The position numbers and the translations under genes are program-made. 64,000 nucleotides of DNA from Pseudomonas fluorescens (GTDB taxonomy: Bacteria; Pseudomonadota; Gammaproteobacteria; Pseudomonadales; Pseudomonadaceae), in contig NZ_LR134318.1 of assembly GCF_900636825.1 (NCBI RefSeq), positions 3,071,501-3,135,500 of the forward strand, read 5' to 3'. The number at the start of each line of letters is the position of its first letter. Position 1 is the stretch's first letter. Shown in pieces: positions 1 through 9,618 of this stretch. The notes under the pieces were generated by a model. That model worked only from the letters and a program-made list of their open reading frames with translations. It made no database searches and was not told where the DNA came from.

Positions 1-7
1 GCGGCCC

Positions 8-991
8 TCAGCCTTGGGCCTTGACGACGCGCTGCTCGATTGGGCCGAACATTGACTGGCCGTCGCTGCCGACAACGTCCATGCGCACTCGGTCACCGAA
101 ACGCATGAAGCCTGTCTGCGCGGCGCCCTGCTCGATCATCTCGATGGCCCGGCGTTCGGCGATGCAAGCCGAACCGGCGCTGCGCTCGGCGTTCGACACC
201 GTGCCAGAGCCGATCAATGTGCCGGCACGCAAGCGTCGAGTCAGCGCCGCGTGGGCGATCAATTCGCCAAAATGGAAATTCATTTGCCCGCCGTGGGGCT
301 GGCCGAACCATTCGCCGTTCCACTCGACGTGCAACGGCAAATGCACGCGACCGTCGCGCCAGGCGGCGCCGAGTTCGTCGGGGGTGATCGCCAGCGGCGC
401 GAAACTCGACGATGGCTTGGCCTGCAGAAAACCGAAGCCGGTGCGCATTTCCCGTGGTGCCAAGGCGCGCAGGCTGACATCGTTGATTTGCAAAATCAGC
501 TTGATGTGCGACAAGGCGTCGTCGGCGGTGCAGCCCATCGGCACGTCATCGACCAGCACGACAAATTCACCTTCAAAATCGATGCCCTGGCTTTCGCTCG
601 GCAACTCGATGTCATCGCGCGGGCCGATGAAATCATCGCCCGCGCCCTGGTACATCAGTGGCGTGCGGTCGGCACCTTCGATCGGTTCGAGATTGAACGC
701 TTTTTGCATCAACGCACCGTGACTGAGAAACGCCGAGCCGTCGCACCACTGATAGGCACGCGGCAGCGGCGCCATCGCTTGAGCGGGGTCGAAGGCCAGC
801 GTCTGACGGCTATCGCCCTCCTCCAGTTGCCGCGCCAGGTTCTGCAAGCGCGGTTCGGCAGTCGCCCAGTTTTCGATGGCGTGCTGCAAGGTCGGCGCGA
901 CGGTGCTAGCGTCCATGGCCCGCGTCATGTCGCGCGATACGACGACCAATTGGCCGTCACGGCTGCCATTTTTCAAGGTTGCGAGTTTCAT
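8..991 (-). CDS. Fumarylacetoacetate hydrolase (FAH) family protein
   Basis: 327 aa enzyme of the FAH superfamily, whose members hydrolyse C-C bonds or act as isomerases or decarboxylases on ring-cleavage products, using a divalent metal. The metal-binding acidic cluster is visible as GIDFEGE (about residues 136-142), followed by the family segment around GFGFLQAKPSS and a C-terminal GSGTVSN motif. The ATG at 991 is chosen because it begins the recognisable N terminus (MKLATLKNG) and overlaps the cupin stop by ATGA, showing translational coupling. It is the last gene of the leftward train that starts with the FAD monooxygenase. The inferred role is processing of a ring-opened aromatic intermediate; the exact substrate is not visible. 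Confidence 0.88.
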   Translation of the reverse strand: MKLATLKNGSRDGQLVVVSRDMTRAMDASTVAPTLQHAIENWATAEPRLQNLARQLEEGDSRQTLAFDPAQAMAPLPRAYQWCDGSAFLSHGALMQKAFNLEPIEGADRTPLMYQGAGDDFIGPRDDIELPSESQGIDFEGEFVVLVDDVPMGCTADDALSHIKLILQINDVSLRALAPREMRTGFGFLQAKPSSSFAPLAITPDELGAAWRDGRVHLPLHVEWNGEWFGQPHGGQMNFHFGELIAHAALTRRLRAGTLIGSGTVSNAERSAGSACIAERRAIEMIEQGAAQTGFMRFGDRVRMDVVGSDGQSMFGPIEQRVVKAQG

Positions 992-1569
992 GCCTGGTCT
1001 CCCTGACTGCGTTGCAGTTCGCTGGCGTAGCGCCCGTCCAACAAGATGAAAACCATGCGCGCCATGGCTTCGGTGCGGTTGCTCCACGCGTGATTGGTGC
1101 CGCGCTGGACCACGACGTCACCGCGTTTGAGCTGGACTTCCTGATCGTCGAGCACCAGCCACACTTCACCTTCGGTGACGATGCCGTAATCGAGGGTTTC
1201 AGTGCGGTGCATCAATTTGTGCCGCGCATTGCCGTTGCCAGTGCCGGCGTGCGATTGGCCGATCTCGGCGAACACCGCCGCTGCATCGGCATCGCTGACC
1301 TGGTTCTGCACGCTGTCCGGCGGAATATCGACCACGCGAATGACGCTGCCCTGCCCGTCCGGGCTCAGTTGCAAGGGTTTGCGCGTTGGGTCGTCGCCGT
1401 TATCGAGCACCGCCGGGCTGGCGCTGCTGTTCCACAATTCATGAAACACCGTGCCGGGCACGGCTTGCAGCTCGAATACGCTGGCGGTCGGGCCGCAACT
1501 GGCAATCACCGCGCGGCCGTGGGCGTCATGCCCGGTGACCACGCGTTTGAAGGGGGGAAGCGCTTGCAT
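988..1569 (-). CDS. Cupin-domain protein
   Basis: 193 aa. The conserved cupin barrel is in the C-terminal half: HKLMHRTETLDYGIVTEGE carries the first metal-binding cluster (His, His, Glu) and the segment ending in GTNHAW supplies the last histidine. The N-terminal half (about 1-90) is less typical. Small cupins of this kind accompany aromatic ring-cleavage operons, as dioxygenases, isomerases or unassigned helpers. Start at the ATG of MQALPPFKR, preceded by a purine-rich stretch; the longer frame upstream enters the MFS gene. The stop overlaps the FAH gene by 4 nt. Function in the pathway is inferred only from position. Confidence 0.8.
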   Translation of the reverse strand: MQALPPFKRVVTGHDAHGRAVIASCGPTASVFELQAVPGTVFHELWNSSASPAVLDNGDDPTRKPLQLSPDGQGSVIRVVDIPPDSVQNQVSDADAAAVFAEIGQSHAGTGNGNARHKLMHRTETLDYGIVTEGEVWLVLDDQEVQLKRGDVVVQRGTNHAWSNRTEAMARMVFILLDGRYASELQRSQGDQA

Positions 1570-1582
1570 GGAAAATCCTCGT

Positions 1583-2830
1583 TCAATGGCCGTTTTCGAT
1601 GGAGTCGTGGCCACCGACATTCGGCCGAGCCAGCAGACCACCGAGCCTCGGCACGGAGAGACAGAACAGCGCCACGACCAGTTGCAGCCAACTGATCATG
1701 GCCAACGCTTGTGGCAGCACCGAAGTCGCGCCGCCGGTGATGCCCAGCACCGCCAGCGGGCTGATGAACTCACCGGCGAAAATCGCCGCGGTAAAACATC
1801 CCGCCGCGCGTCCGCGTTGATCGAACCCGACTTGCGCCATGATCCAGGTGATCAGCGTCGGCAACATCAAGCCGATGCCCAGGCCGTTGACCAGCACCGC
1901 GACCACCACTTGCGCGTGACTTCCGGCGGCGGCCATCAGCAAACCGCCAATGCCCGCCAGTCCATAGGCAATCAGCAACACGTGCTGGCTGCGCACGCCG
2001 CTGAGCAAACGAAAACTCAAGGCGCCGGCCAGCACGCCGAGTTGGTTGGCGCCCATGGTCATACCGATCTGCTGCGGTGCATCGACGTGCAGCAGGTTGA
2101 GCAGATAACCGGCCTGCACCGGCACGATGAACAGGCTCAGGCCGGCGAGCAGCGACAGCGCGTACATCGGCGTCAGCGCGCGCCATGGAAATGCGCGCAG
2201 CGCCGGCACCGGCAAAGCTGTCGTCGCTTGCACGCGCGGTTGGGGCTCCCAGAGTTTCCAGGCCATCAGCGGCAGGAAAATCAGCCCGACTGCGTACAAA
2301 GCAAACGGCGTACGCCAGTCGTTTTGACCGAGAAAGCCACCGAGGGCGATAAACACCGCTGCCGACAGCGAGGTAGCGACCATCTGCAAGGCGAACAGCC
2401 GTTCACGCCGCGCGCCGCTGTAGTAATCGCCCATCAACGTCGTGCAGCAGGTCATGATCCCCGCCTCGGCCAGCCCGATACCGGCGCGGCTGGCGACGAT
2501 GGCCGGCAACGAGTCCAGCCACAACGGCAAGACGCCGCAGACCACGTACAGCGCCATGCTCGCCAGCAACAGCGGTTTGCGGCCGAGGCGATCGACGATC
2601 AGTCCGGCAAATGGCGCGAGCAAGGCAATCATCAACGCCGGCAGGGTCAAGACGATCGGCACCAGAACCGCACTGCCCGGCACTTCGGCGAAATGCGCCT
2701 GCATGCGTGGCAACACTGGCGCCAGTAACACCGCGCCGAGCACCGGCAAACAGCTGCCGAACAGCAACAGCAGCGATTGCATCAATCCGGCTTCACGGCC
2801 GTGGTTTTGCACTGACGATTCAACGGCCAT
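1583..2830 (-). CDS. MFS transporter
   Basis: 415 aa with about 12 hydrophobic segments and a typical MFS loop after TM2 (GLIVDRLGRKPLLL, near residue 80). It probably moves the aromatic substrate or a product across the inner membrane. The start overlaps the stop of the MMPL pump gene by 11 nt, and the cupin gene follows 13 nt after its stop, so it lies inside the same leftward operon. Carrier family (aromatic acid:H+ symporter or drug exporter) cannot be settled from the sequence. Confidence 0.85.
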   Translation of the reverse strand: MAVESSVQNHGREAGLMQSLLLLFGSCLPVLGAVLLAPVLPRMQAHFAEVPGSAVLVPIVLTLPALMIALLAPFAGLIVDRLGRKPLLLASMALYVVCGVLPLWLDSLPAIVASRAGIGLAEAGIMTCCTTLMGDYYSGARRERLFALQMVATSLSAAVFIALGGFLGQNDWRTPFALYAVGLIFLPLMAWKLWEPQPRVQATTALPVPALRAFPWRALTPMYALSLLAGLSLFIVPVQAGYLLNLLHVDAPQQIGMTMGANQLGVLAGALSFRLLSGVRSQHVLLIAYGLAGIGGLLMAAAGSHAQVVVAVLVNGLGIGLMLPTLITWIMAQVGFDQRGRAAGCFTAAIFAGEFISPLAVLGITGGATSVLPQALAMISWLQLVVALFCLSVPRLGGLLARPNVGGHDSIENGH

Positions 2831-5294
2831 GACAAGTCTCCCGATGCCGCGATTGGTGAACGTCCGCCAGCACGGCGCTGGGCGGCTGGGCCACGCTGAT
2901 CACCTCGACCGACGCTTGCGCGCCGCGTTGAGGGCGCTGCGCCGGCAGCAGGAAGTACGCCAGCGCCGGCAGCAGCACCAGAGCGCCGACCATGTTCCAG
3001 ACGAACATGAACGCCAGCAGCACGCCCATGTCGGCCTGGAATTTGATCGGCGAGAAAATCCACGTCGCCACGCCAATCGCCAGGGTGATCCCGGTGAGCA
3101 TCACCACTTTGCCGGTCGATACCAGCGCGCGGTAATACGCCTCGGACAGGCTCGCGCCCTGGCGCAAATGGCCGAGCAGAATGCTCATCACGTACAGCGC
3201 GTAGTCGACGCCGATGCCGACGCCCAGGGCGATTACCGGCAAAGTCGCAACCTTTACGCCGATGTTCAGCCAGACCATCAGCGCCTCGCACAGAATCGAG
3301 GTGACCATCAGCGGAATCACTGCGCACAGCGTGGCGCGCCAGGATCGGAAGGTAATCAGACAGAGGATGATTACCGCGCCATATACCCAGAACAGCATTT
3401 CGCGGTTGGCCTGTTTGACGACGATGTTGGTCGCCGCTTCGATCCCCGCGTTGCCGGCGGCCAGGAGAAATTGCACGTCCTGATTGTTGTTGGCCGCGGC
3501 GAATTGCTCGACGTGCTCGACCAGCCGCGTCAGGGTTTCGGCCTTGTGATCGGTGAGATAGGCGTACAGCGTCAGCAGGCTGCAGTCTTCGTTGTACAGA
3601 CCGCGCGGTGCGCTGGCGGTGATCATGTTGAGCATCGCCTGATTGTTCTGCAGCTCGTACCACTTGGCGCTGCCTTCGCTGAGCCCGACCAGCATGCGCC
3701 GGTTGAGCAACGCCAGCGAGTTGGTCGAATCCACCCCCGGCAGTGCGCGCAATTGCCAGTCCAGCGCATCGACTTTGGCCAGAATGTCGTAACGCGCACA
3801 CTGGCCCGGCGGGGTCTTGACCATTACCGCGAACAAGTCGCTGCTGGCGCCGTAATGCCGGGTCAGCAAGGCGTCGTCCTGGTTGTAGCGCGAATCAGCG
3901 CGCAGTTCAGGGGCGCCGGCATCGAGGTCGCCGATCTTCAACTGCAGGCTGACCACAAACCCCGACACCGCCAGCGCCAGGCTGATGGCGATGCACAGGC
4001 TGGCCCAGCGCCGCTGGGTGAACAAATCCAGGAAGCGCCAGAAACCGTGACGACGCTGGCCGGCCTGTTCGTTTTGCTCGCTCTTCAGGCTCAGTTGCGC
4101 CGCGCGTGGCGTGACGCCCACATACGAGAGCAACACTGGCAAGAGGATCAGGTTGGTGAAAATCAATACCGCGACGCCGATGCTGGCGATCACCGCGAGG
4201 TCCTGAATCACCTGGATCTTGATCAGCATCAGCACGGCAAAGCCCACCGCGTCACACAGCAATGCGGTAAGCCCGGCGAGAAACAGTCGGCGAAAGGTGA
4301 ACCGCGCCGCCACGACCCGGTGCATGCCGCGACCGATATCCTGCATGATGCCGTTCATTTTCTGCGCGCCGTGGCTCATGCCGATGGCGAATACCAGGAA
4401 CGGCACCAGCACCGAATACGGGTCGAGCTGATAGTCGAGCAGCGGCAACAGGCCGAGCTGCCAGACCACCGCCACCAGCGAGCAGAACACCACCAGCACG
4501 GTGCTGCGCAGGCAGCGGGTGTACCAGAACAGCACCGCCGTGGTGATCAGAATCGCTACGGCGAAGAACAGCAGGATCTGCTTGAGCCCGGCGATCAGAT
4601 CGCCGACTTTCTTGGCGAAACCGGTGATGTGAATACCGATCTTGTCGCTTTGATATTCGCTGCGCAGCGCTTCCAGTTGCTCGGACAGTACCGAGTAATC
4701 CAGCGCCTGGCCGTCGCTGGTAGTTGCCAGCAATGGCACGTAAATAATGCTCGAAGTCTGATCGAATGCCACCAGTTGCCCGAGTTCGTTGGAACGCTGC
4801 ACGTTGCGGCGCAAGGCGTCGAGGCTCGCCGGGGTGCCAGCGTAATCATCGGGAATCACCGGCCCGCCATCCAGACCGTCCTCGGTCACCGCGACCCAAC
4901 GGGTGGCCGGCGTCCACAACGACTTCATGTAAGCGCGATCGACACCCGGCAGCAAATACAGCTTGTCGCTCAGCGCCTGCAGGGTTTTCAGATAGTCAGC
5001 GTCGTAGATATCGCCCTGACGGTTGGCGACGACAATGCGCAGCGAGTTGCCCAAACCGCTCAGCTGCTTTTGATGCTCAAGATAATTGGCAATGTACGGC
5101 TGCTGGGTCGGGATCATCTTTTCGAAACTGGCGTTCAGTTCGATGCGCGTGGCCTGATAACCGAGCAATACCGTGGTCACCAGACATACAAGCAACACCC
5201 ACAGGCGATGATTGAACAATGTACGTTCCACCAGCGAGCCGGAGCGCGGGTCGAAACTCGCCAGGCTGGCCGTGGCGTTATCGAATGGTTTCAT
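2820..5294 (-). CDS. MMPL/RND-family transporter
   Basis: 824 aa inner-membrane protein with the RND/MMPL layout: one TM near residue 25-45, a large periplasmic loop, a block of five or six TMs (about 225-410), a second TM and periplasmic loop, then a second TM block to the C terminus. The MMPL/sterol-sensing segment is visible around FLVFAIGMSHGAQKMNG and again around ALGVGIGVDYALYVMS. MMPL proteins export or shuttle hydrophobic molecules such as lipids, hopanoids and steroids. ATG at 5294 follows a GGAGTGAGG-type ribosome binding site; a longer frame would overlap the previous gene. With DUF1302, DUF1329 and YCF48 it probably makes an envelope route for a hydrophobic compound. Confidence 0.9.
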   Translation of the reverse strand: MKPFDNATASLASFDPRSGSLVERTLFNHRLWVLLVCLVTTVLLGYQATRIELNASFEKMIPTQQPYIANYLEHQKQLSGLGNSLRIVVANRQGDIYDADYLKTLQALSDKLYLLPGVDRAYMKSLWTPATRWVAVTEDGLDGGPVIPDDYAGTPASLDALRRNVQRSNELGQLVAFDQTSSIIYVPLLATTSDGQALDYSVLSEQLEALRSEYQSDKIGIHITGFAKKVGDLIAGLKQILLFFAVAILITTAVLFWYTRCLRSTVLVVFCSLVAVVWQLGLLPLLDYQLDPYSVLVPFLVFAIGMSHGAQKMNGIMQDIGRGMHRVVAARFTFRRLFLAGLTALLCDAVGFAVLMLIKIQVIQDLAVIASIGVAVLIFTNLILLPVLLSYVGVTPRAAQLSLKSEQNEQAGQRRHGFWRFLDLFTQRRWASLCIAISLALAVSGFVVSLQLKIGDLDAGAPELRADSRYNQDDALLTRHYGASSDLFAVMVKTPPGQCARYDILAKVDALDWQLRALPGVDSTNSLALLNRRMLVGLSEGSAKWYELQNNQAMLNMITASAPRGLYNEDCSLLTLYAYLTDHKAETLTRLVEHVEQFAAANNNQDVQFLLAAGNAGIEAATNIVVKQANREMLFWVYGAVIILCLITFRSWRATLCAVIPLMVTSILCEALMVWLNIGVKVATLPVIALGVGIGVDYALYVMSILLGHLRQGASLSEAYYRALVSTGKVVMLTGITLAIGVATWIFSPIKFQADMGVLLAFMFVWNMVGALVLLPALAYFLLPAQRPQRGAQASVEVISVAQPPSAVLADVHQSRHRETCHGR

Positions 5295-5298
5295 AACC

Positions 5299-6402
5299 TC
5301 ACTCCGAAGCAATTGCGGTGGGCGACGCCAGGCGCGTCAGACCGGTGAACCCGGCGGCGACCAGACTGCCGTCGGCAGCCTGCACGATGCTGGCGACCGG
5401 TTTGCCCAAGGGTTTGCCGTAAGGCTGTAGCGCTTGGCTGTCTGCAGTGGTGCGAAACATTGCCCCGCCCTGATTGACCAACAGCAACTGGCCGTCGGCG
5501 GTGCGGATCGCATCGCTGAAAGACACCGGCACCGGCACGGGAGCCGGAGCGAAGCTGGTGCCGGCGTCGGTGGAGATGAAAGCGTTGCCCTTCAGCCCGG
5601 CCGCCAGCAATGTGCCGTCCTCGCGCACTTGCAGGGCGAAGAAGCTTCCGCTGTAAGGGCTGTCGAGCGCGGCGAAAGATTGTCCGCCGTCATCGGATCG
5701 AGCCAGATACCCTTGCTCGCCGGCGATAAACCAACGCTGACCTTGCTCGGCAATGGCATACAGATGCGCGCCCATCGGGTTGTCGATACCGCCCATCAAC
5801 GAGTGCCAACTGACGCCACCGTCAGCGGTTGCAAAGGCCAGGCCGTAGGCGCCGACGATCAAGCCGTGGCGGGCGTCAGTGAACCTGAGTGCAAGAAACG
5901 GTTTGTCGGCGCCTTCGTTGACCATGCGTTCAGCGGTCTGCACGCGCGCCGCCGCTGCGTCAGCGTCTGCCGCACCTGACGATTGCTCGCGTGCGGCGTG
6001 CAATTCGAGTTGCGCCGCGCGGTTGCCGTCAAGTTGCAGGCTCCAGTTTTCGCCACCGTCACGGGACATCAGCACGGCGCCGGCATGACCGACTGCCCAA
6101 CCGGTATTCGCATCGACAAACTGCACCGCGGTGAGCGTCACGGAAACCGGCACTTGGGCCTGACGCCAATTGCTGCCGTTGTCATCGGAAAGCAAAACGA
6201 TGCCGCGCTCGCCGACCGCGACCAAGCGTGCGCCGGCTCGCGCCAGATCCAGCAATACCGCTTGCCGGGCCTGTGGCGCGGGCATCGCCGGGGTGTTCAA
6301 TACAGCGCCGACAGCAGCGGCGTGGGCCTGGCTCATGGGTAGCACCCACGGCATCGCCAGCCCTACCAGCACACGCCCGGCCAACTGACAGATTCTGTTC
6401 AT
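5299..6402 (-). CDS. YCF48-like beta-propeller protein, exported
   Basis: 367 aa. A signal peptide (about residues 1-28, ending in QAHA) is followed by repeated BNR/YCF48 blades: SDDNGSNWRQ, SRDGGENWSL, TADGGVSWHS, SDDGGQSFAA and STDAGTSFAP, each an Asp-box-like turn. YCF48 is best known as a photosystem II assembly factor, but exported relatives in heterotrophic proteobacteria sit beside MMPL pumps, as here (4 nt upstream of the pump gene). It is probably a periplasmic scaffold or adaptor of the pump. Start is the ATG before MNRICQLAG; the longer frame lacks a signal peptide at its N terminus. Confidence 0.85.
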   Translation of the reverse strand: MNRICQLAGRVLVGLAMPWVLPMSQAHAAAVGAVLNTPAMPAPQARQAVLLDLARAGARLVAVGERGIVLLSDDNGSNWRQAQVPVSVTLTAVQFVDANTGWAVGHAGAVLMSRDGGENWSLQLDGNRAAQLELHAAREQSSGAADADAAAARVQTAERMVNEGADKPFLALRFTDARHGLIVGAYGLAFATADGGVSWHSLMGGIDNPMGAHLYAIAEQGQRWFIAGEQGYLARSDDGGQSFAALDSPYSGSFFALQVREDGTLLAAGLKGNAFISTDAGTSFAPAPVPVPVSFSDAIRTADGQLLLVNQGGAMFRTTADSQALQPYGKPLGKPVASIVQAADGSLVAAGFTGLTRLASPTAIASE

Positions 6403-6461
6403 ACCGACCTCGAAACCACCTGTGAAACCGGATCGCGACGTGCGCCGCGACCCGGCCCGAT

Positions 6462-7850
6462 TCAACGAACCCCGGCACCCGCCATCGCCGCAGGCGAGAA
6501 TTCCGAAGCCTTGTAGCGATCGACCACGCCGTATTGCTCGGGCAGGCCGGTGTAGACGTTCTGGATAAACCAGGCGCCGGACGTCAGGTCATAGAAACCC
6601 GAGGACAGCTGCGCCTGCGCCGGCAGATCCGGCAGCACGGCCGGCAGTGACCACAGGGTTTTGGCCAGTTGGCCGTTGGCGTCCCAGCGATCGCCGAGCA
6701 TTGCTTGCCAGGTGTCTTCGTCGAGGTAATAGCGGCCCTTCGGCAATTGGTGACGCTTGCCCGGTGCCAGTTCGGCGTCGACCACCCAGACGCGATGCAG
6801 CTCCCAGCGCACGTAATCGGGGTTCATGTGATGCGCGGAAAACAGGTCTTCGGGCTTGTTGGCGGTGAGGACTTTGTTGGCGTTGTACGGGATGTACATT
6901 TCCTGCTTGCCGACCAGTTTCCAGTTGAAGCGATCCATGCGCCCTTGAAACACGCTCAATTCATCGAACGACATCACCCCGGCGGTGGCCGGTGTCGGCG
7001 TGTCGCAGCAGGCGTTCGGCAACTTGCGCACGCGGCGCTGTCCGGTCAGGTAAACGTGAGCCTGCGACTTGTCGCCGTTGATGTTGGTGCGGCCCATGAT
7101 CTGTTCACCGGCGCGCAGCGGCGGGCCGACGTTGAGCAAGCGGAACAGCCAGTAATCACCGGCGAACGTCTCGGGCGAACCGTCCTGGTAGTAATACGGC
7201 ATGTCCTGAATCGCCTGGCCGTCAGTGGTCATCACCGATTTGCCGTCAGCGGTCATCAGGTAATGGCGGAAGTGCATGGCCAGCGACGTGCCGCGCCAGT
7301 TCAGCACATGGTTCCACATGGCCTCGGCGCCGTTGCGCGGGATCGGAAACGGGATGCCGCCGAACGCGCCTTCCGGGACTGGCCCGGCGCTGCTGTCAAC
7401 CAGCTTCGCACGGGTGGCGTTTTTCAGGGTGTTGTCGTACACCCACTGCGGCGCGGCGGCCGAACGCCGGGTCGGATACACGTCGATGCGGTAGCTGTCC
7501 GGGAAACGTTTGAACATTTCCTTGGTGCCGTCGCTGAGTTTGCCAGCGTACTGCGCGAGATTTTTCGAGGTAATGCTGAACAGCGGTTTGTCTGCCGCGA
7601 AGGGGTCGCTGCGCTTGCCGCCCGGTTTGTACGCTGGATCAACCTTGGTGTAACCGCCCTGCCAGGCCGGAATGCTGCCGTCGGCATTGCCGGCGCGCTC
7701 GGCGCCCATCGGCGTCAGCGTCGTTGACAGTTTCGCCGCTTCTTCGGCCGTGGCTGCGGTCGCGCCCTGGCTCAGGACGGTCAGTGTTCCGAGCAGTGCA
7801 AAGCACAACGCCTTGAGCCGTGGCGTGCGGTTGTGGGAATCAAAAGTCAT
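6462..7850 (-). CDS. DUF1329 protein, exported
   Basis: 462 aa with a signal peptide (about 1-32). The DUF1329 family hallmark LTPMGAERAGNADGSIPAWQGG lies just after it (about 45-65). Members are periplasmic or outer-membrane-associated and almost always pair with DUF1302; their fold has been related to lipoprotein carriers of the LolA/LolB kind. Start ATG at 7850 is preceded by AAGAGGA at good spacing; a TTG two codons upstream is less likely. The gap to the DUF1302 gene is 12 nt. A second copy of the family lies at 31104-32471. Likely role: handing a hydrophobic compound between outer membrane and pump (inference). Confidence 0.9.
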   Translation of the reverse strand: MTFDSHNRTPRLKALCFALLGTLTVLSQGATAATAEEAAKLSTTLTPMGAERAGNADGSIPAWQGGYTKVDPAYKPGGKRSDPFAADKPLFSITSKNLAQYAGKLSDGTKEMFKRFPDSYRIDVYPTRRSAAAPQWVYDNTLKNATRAKLVDSSAGPVPEGAFGGIPFPIPRNGAEAMWNHVLNWRGTSLAMHFRHYLMTADGKSVMTTDGQAIQDMPYYYQDGSPETFAGDYWLFRLLNVGPPLRAGEQIMGRTNINGDKSQAHVYLTGQRRVRKLPNACCDTPTPATAGVMSFDELSVFQGRMDRFNWKLVGKQEMYIPYNANKVLTANKPEDLFSAHHMNPDYVRWELHRVWVVDAELAPGKRHQLPKGRYYLDEDTWQAMLGDRWDANGQLAKTLWSLPAVLPDLPAQAQLSSGFYDLTSGAWFIQNVYTGLPEQYGVVDRYKASEFSPAAMAGAGVR

Positions 7851-7862
7851 GCGCAAGTCCTC

Positions 7863-9560
7863 TTAAAACGTGGTCTTGACGGAAAAGGCCAGGTAATCCC
7901 GATCCTTCAGCGATTGCTTGTAATTGAACTGGCTGAGGCCATTGAGATTGGTGTCCTCGGCGCCGTAGTAATGCGTGTAGGTCAGGCCGGCAGTGACTCG
8001 GTCGAGGTAGGTGGCGGTGATGCCGATGTTGAAGTCGCCGCCGTTGTCCGGGCCGAACGAGCTGACCACCGCCGATTTGCCCAAGGGGAAGTAGCTGACG
8101 CCCACCGGAATGCTGATATCGACGCCGGAGAAGAACTGGCGATAGGTCGGCGTGTACACCAGTTTGAAACCGAGGCCGTCGTCGGTGGCGTTGGGGTCGA
8201 GCGCGGCGCGGTTTTTGGTCACGCTGAGCAAGCGGTTCCACGCGACTTCACCGACCAGCCCGGATTCGCGGGCGAGAAAGTTGGGGCCGAACGAGGCGAT
8301 CACGTTGAGGTTGATGTGCGCGGTGCGACCGACCGCGTACAACGCGTCGTCATCGTTGTCGGCGACCATCCCCGGCAATACCGTTTGGCCGTTGGACACC
8401 AGCGGCATGTTCCAGCGCATCGACGCTTCGCCGGCGAAGCTGTACTCCTCCATCGTCGTGGAGAAGCTGGCGCCAAGGGCGCGGATGTCTTCCGGGTAGA
8501 CCCAGTAGTACTCGCCGATCTGCCCGGTGCTGAAGTTCGGCGCGCCGGCCGAAGGTTTCAGGTAAAGCTTGGGCGTCTTGTCGTGGTACTGGATCGCGTA
8601 GAGGCCGTAATCGACGCTCTCGGCGCTGTACTTCAATTGCAACCCGCCCTGCCCCGAACTGCGTGCTTCCTTATCATTGCCATGGAAGAACGCCGCCGGG
8701 CTCGCCGGGTTGCCGCCGAGAAACGCCGGGAACGGCGCGCCGACGATCAAGCGCTCGTTGCCTTCGCCGATGGTGTCGCTGGTGGAAAAATAACTGCCGG
8801 CCGCTGGCAGCCGCGTCTCTTCCCAATCCAGTTGGTAGTAGCCGCCGAGCGAGACGTCGTCGGTTAACTGGAAAGTACCCGAGAGTTGATTGACCGGACG
8901 GGTGATTTCCTTGAACTGGGTGTTCGGCACCGATTGCGCCTTGACCACATCGACCGGGGCCATGCCGCCCGCAATGCCGTTGGCGCCGAAGAACAGGCTT
9001 TCGCCCCAGATCAACCCGTGGCGGCCGGCGCGCACCGAAGTGGCCCGCTCGGCCAGTTCACCGTTCCAGTAAACGAAGGCATCAAGGATTTCACCATCAC
9101 CGCCATGCAGATGACGGGTATCATCGGTGAACTCGTTGTAGCCCACCGAACGCGCGTTGGCACGGGACGGATCGTTGTTGTCGTTGTCGTCCTGGTATTC
9201 GCTGTCATACCAACCCGCGCCGCTCAAGCGCGCGCCGAATTCCCGGTACGACAGGTCCAGCTCGGAAAGGATGTCGGTCCGACTGGAAATCAGGCCTTTC
9301 TTGAACGCACGATCACCATCGTCCTGATTGAGCGCGACCTGGCCTTTGGTCAATTTGCTGCTCGGATTTTGCGTGCGCCACGCGGCGCTGTACTTGACCG
9401 TGTTATCCCAGCGCAACTTGAAATCCGGATTACCGGTGTCGATATCAAACGCCTGGGCCGCCTGGCTGCACAGCACCAGCACGGCGGCGACGCTCAAACC
9501 AAAGGGTGCAGACGAGCAGACCCGGCGACGCGCGAGCGCCGCAGTCGTAGAACTAACCAT
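7863..9560 (-). CDS. DUF1302 outer-membrane protein
   Basis: 565 aa with a signal peptide (about 1-38, ending QAAQA) and many alternating beta strands closing with a C-terminal phenylalanine (VKTTF), typical of an outer-membrane barrel. The family segment FKLRWDNTVKYSAAWR follows the signal peptide, and RAGRHGLIWGESLFF lies near residue 180. DUF1302 barrels pair with DUF1329 in steroid, terpenoid and other hydrophobic-compound loci. ATG at 9560 follows an AAGAGG ribosome binding site overlapped by an A-rich Crc/Hfq-type motif. A paralogue lies at 38106-39959. Confidence 0.9.
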   Translation of the reverse strand: MVSSTTAALARRRVCSSAPFGLSVAAVLVLCSQAAQAFDIDTGNPDFKLRWDNTVKYSAAWRTQNPSSKLTKGQVALNQDDGDRAFKKGLISSRTDILSELDLSYREFGARLSGAGWYDSEYQDDNDNNDPSRANARSVGYNEFTDDTRHLHGGDGEILDAFVYWNGELAERATSVRAGRHGLIWGESLFFGANGIAGGMAPVDVVKAQSVPNTQFKEITRPVNQLSGTFQLTDDVSLGGYYQLDWEETRLPAAGSYFSTSDTIGEGNERLIVGAPFPAFLGGNPASPAAFFHGNDKEARSSGQGGLQLKYSAESVDYGLYAIQYHDKTPKLYLKPSAGAPNFSTGQIGEYYWVYPEDIRALGASFSTTMEEYSFAGEASMRWNMPLVSNGQTVLPGMVADNDDDALYAVGRTAHINLNVIASFGPNFLARESGLVGEVAWNRLLSVTKNRAALDPNATDDGLGFKLVYTPTYRQFFSGVDISIPVGVSYFPLGKSAVVSSFGPDNGGDFNIGITATYLDRVTAGLTYTHYYGAEDTNLNGLSQFNYKQSLKDRDYLAFSVKTTF

Positions 9561-9572
9561 CGCGTTAACCTC

Positions 9573-9580
9573 TTGTTTTT
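9573..9580 (-). promoter_or_regulatory. Crc/Hfq-type CA motif at the DUF1302 start
   Basis: On the minus strand this reads AAAAACAA, a full match to the AAnAAnAA motif bound by Hfq with Crc in Pseudomonas. It directly abuts the AGAGG ribosome binding site of the DUF1302 gene, the position where such motifs block translation while preferred carbon sources are present. Confidence 0.5.
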
Positions 9581-9618
9581 ATAGTGGTAACTGCTGTGGA
9601 TCAGTCGGCAGTGAGCGC

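Noticed and set aside
2442..5348. 968-residue frame on the plus strand
   Set aside because: Antisense to the MMPL and neighbouring genes; Gln/His/Arg-rich composition without any family motif, typical of high-GC shadow frames.
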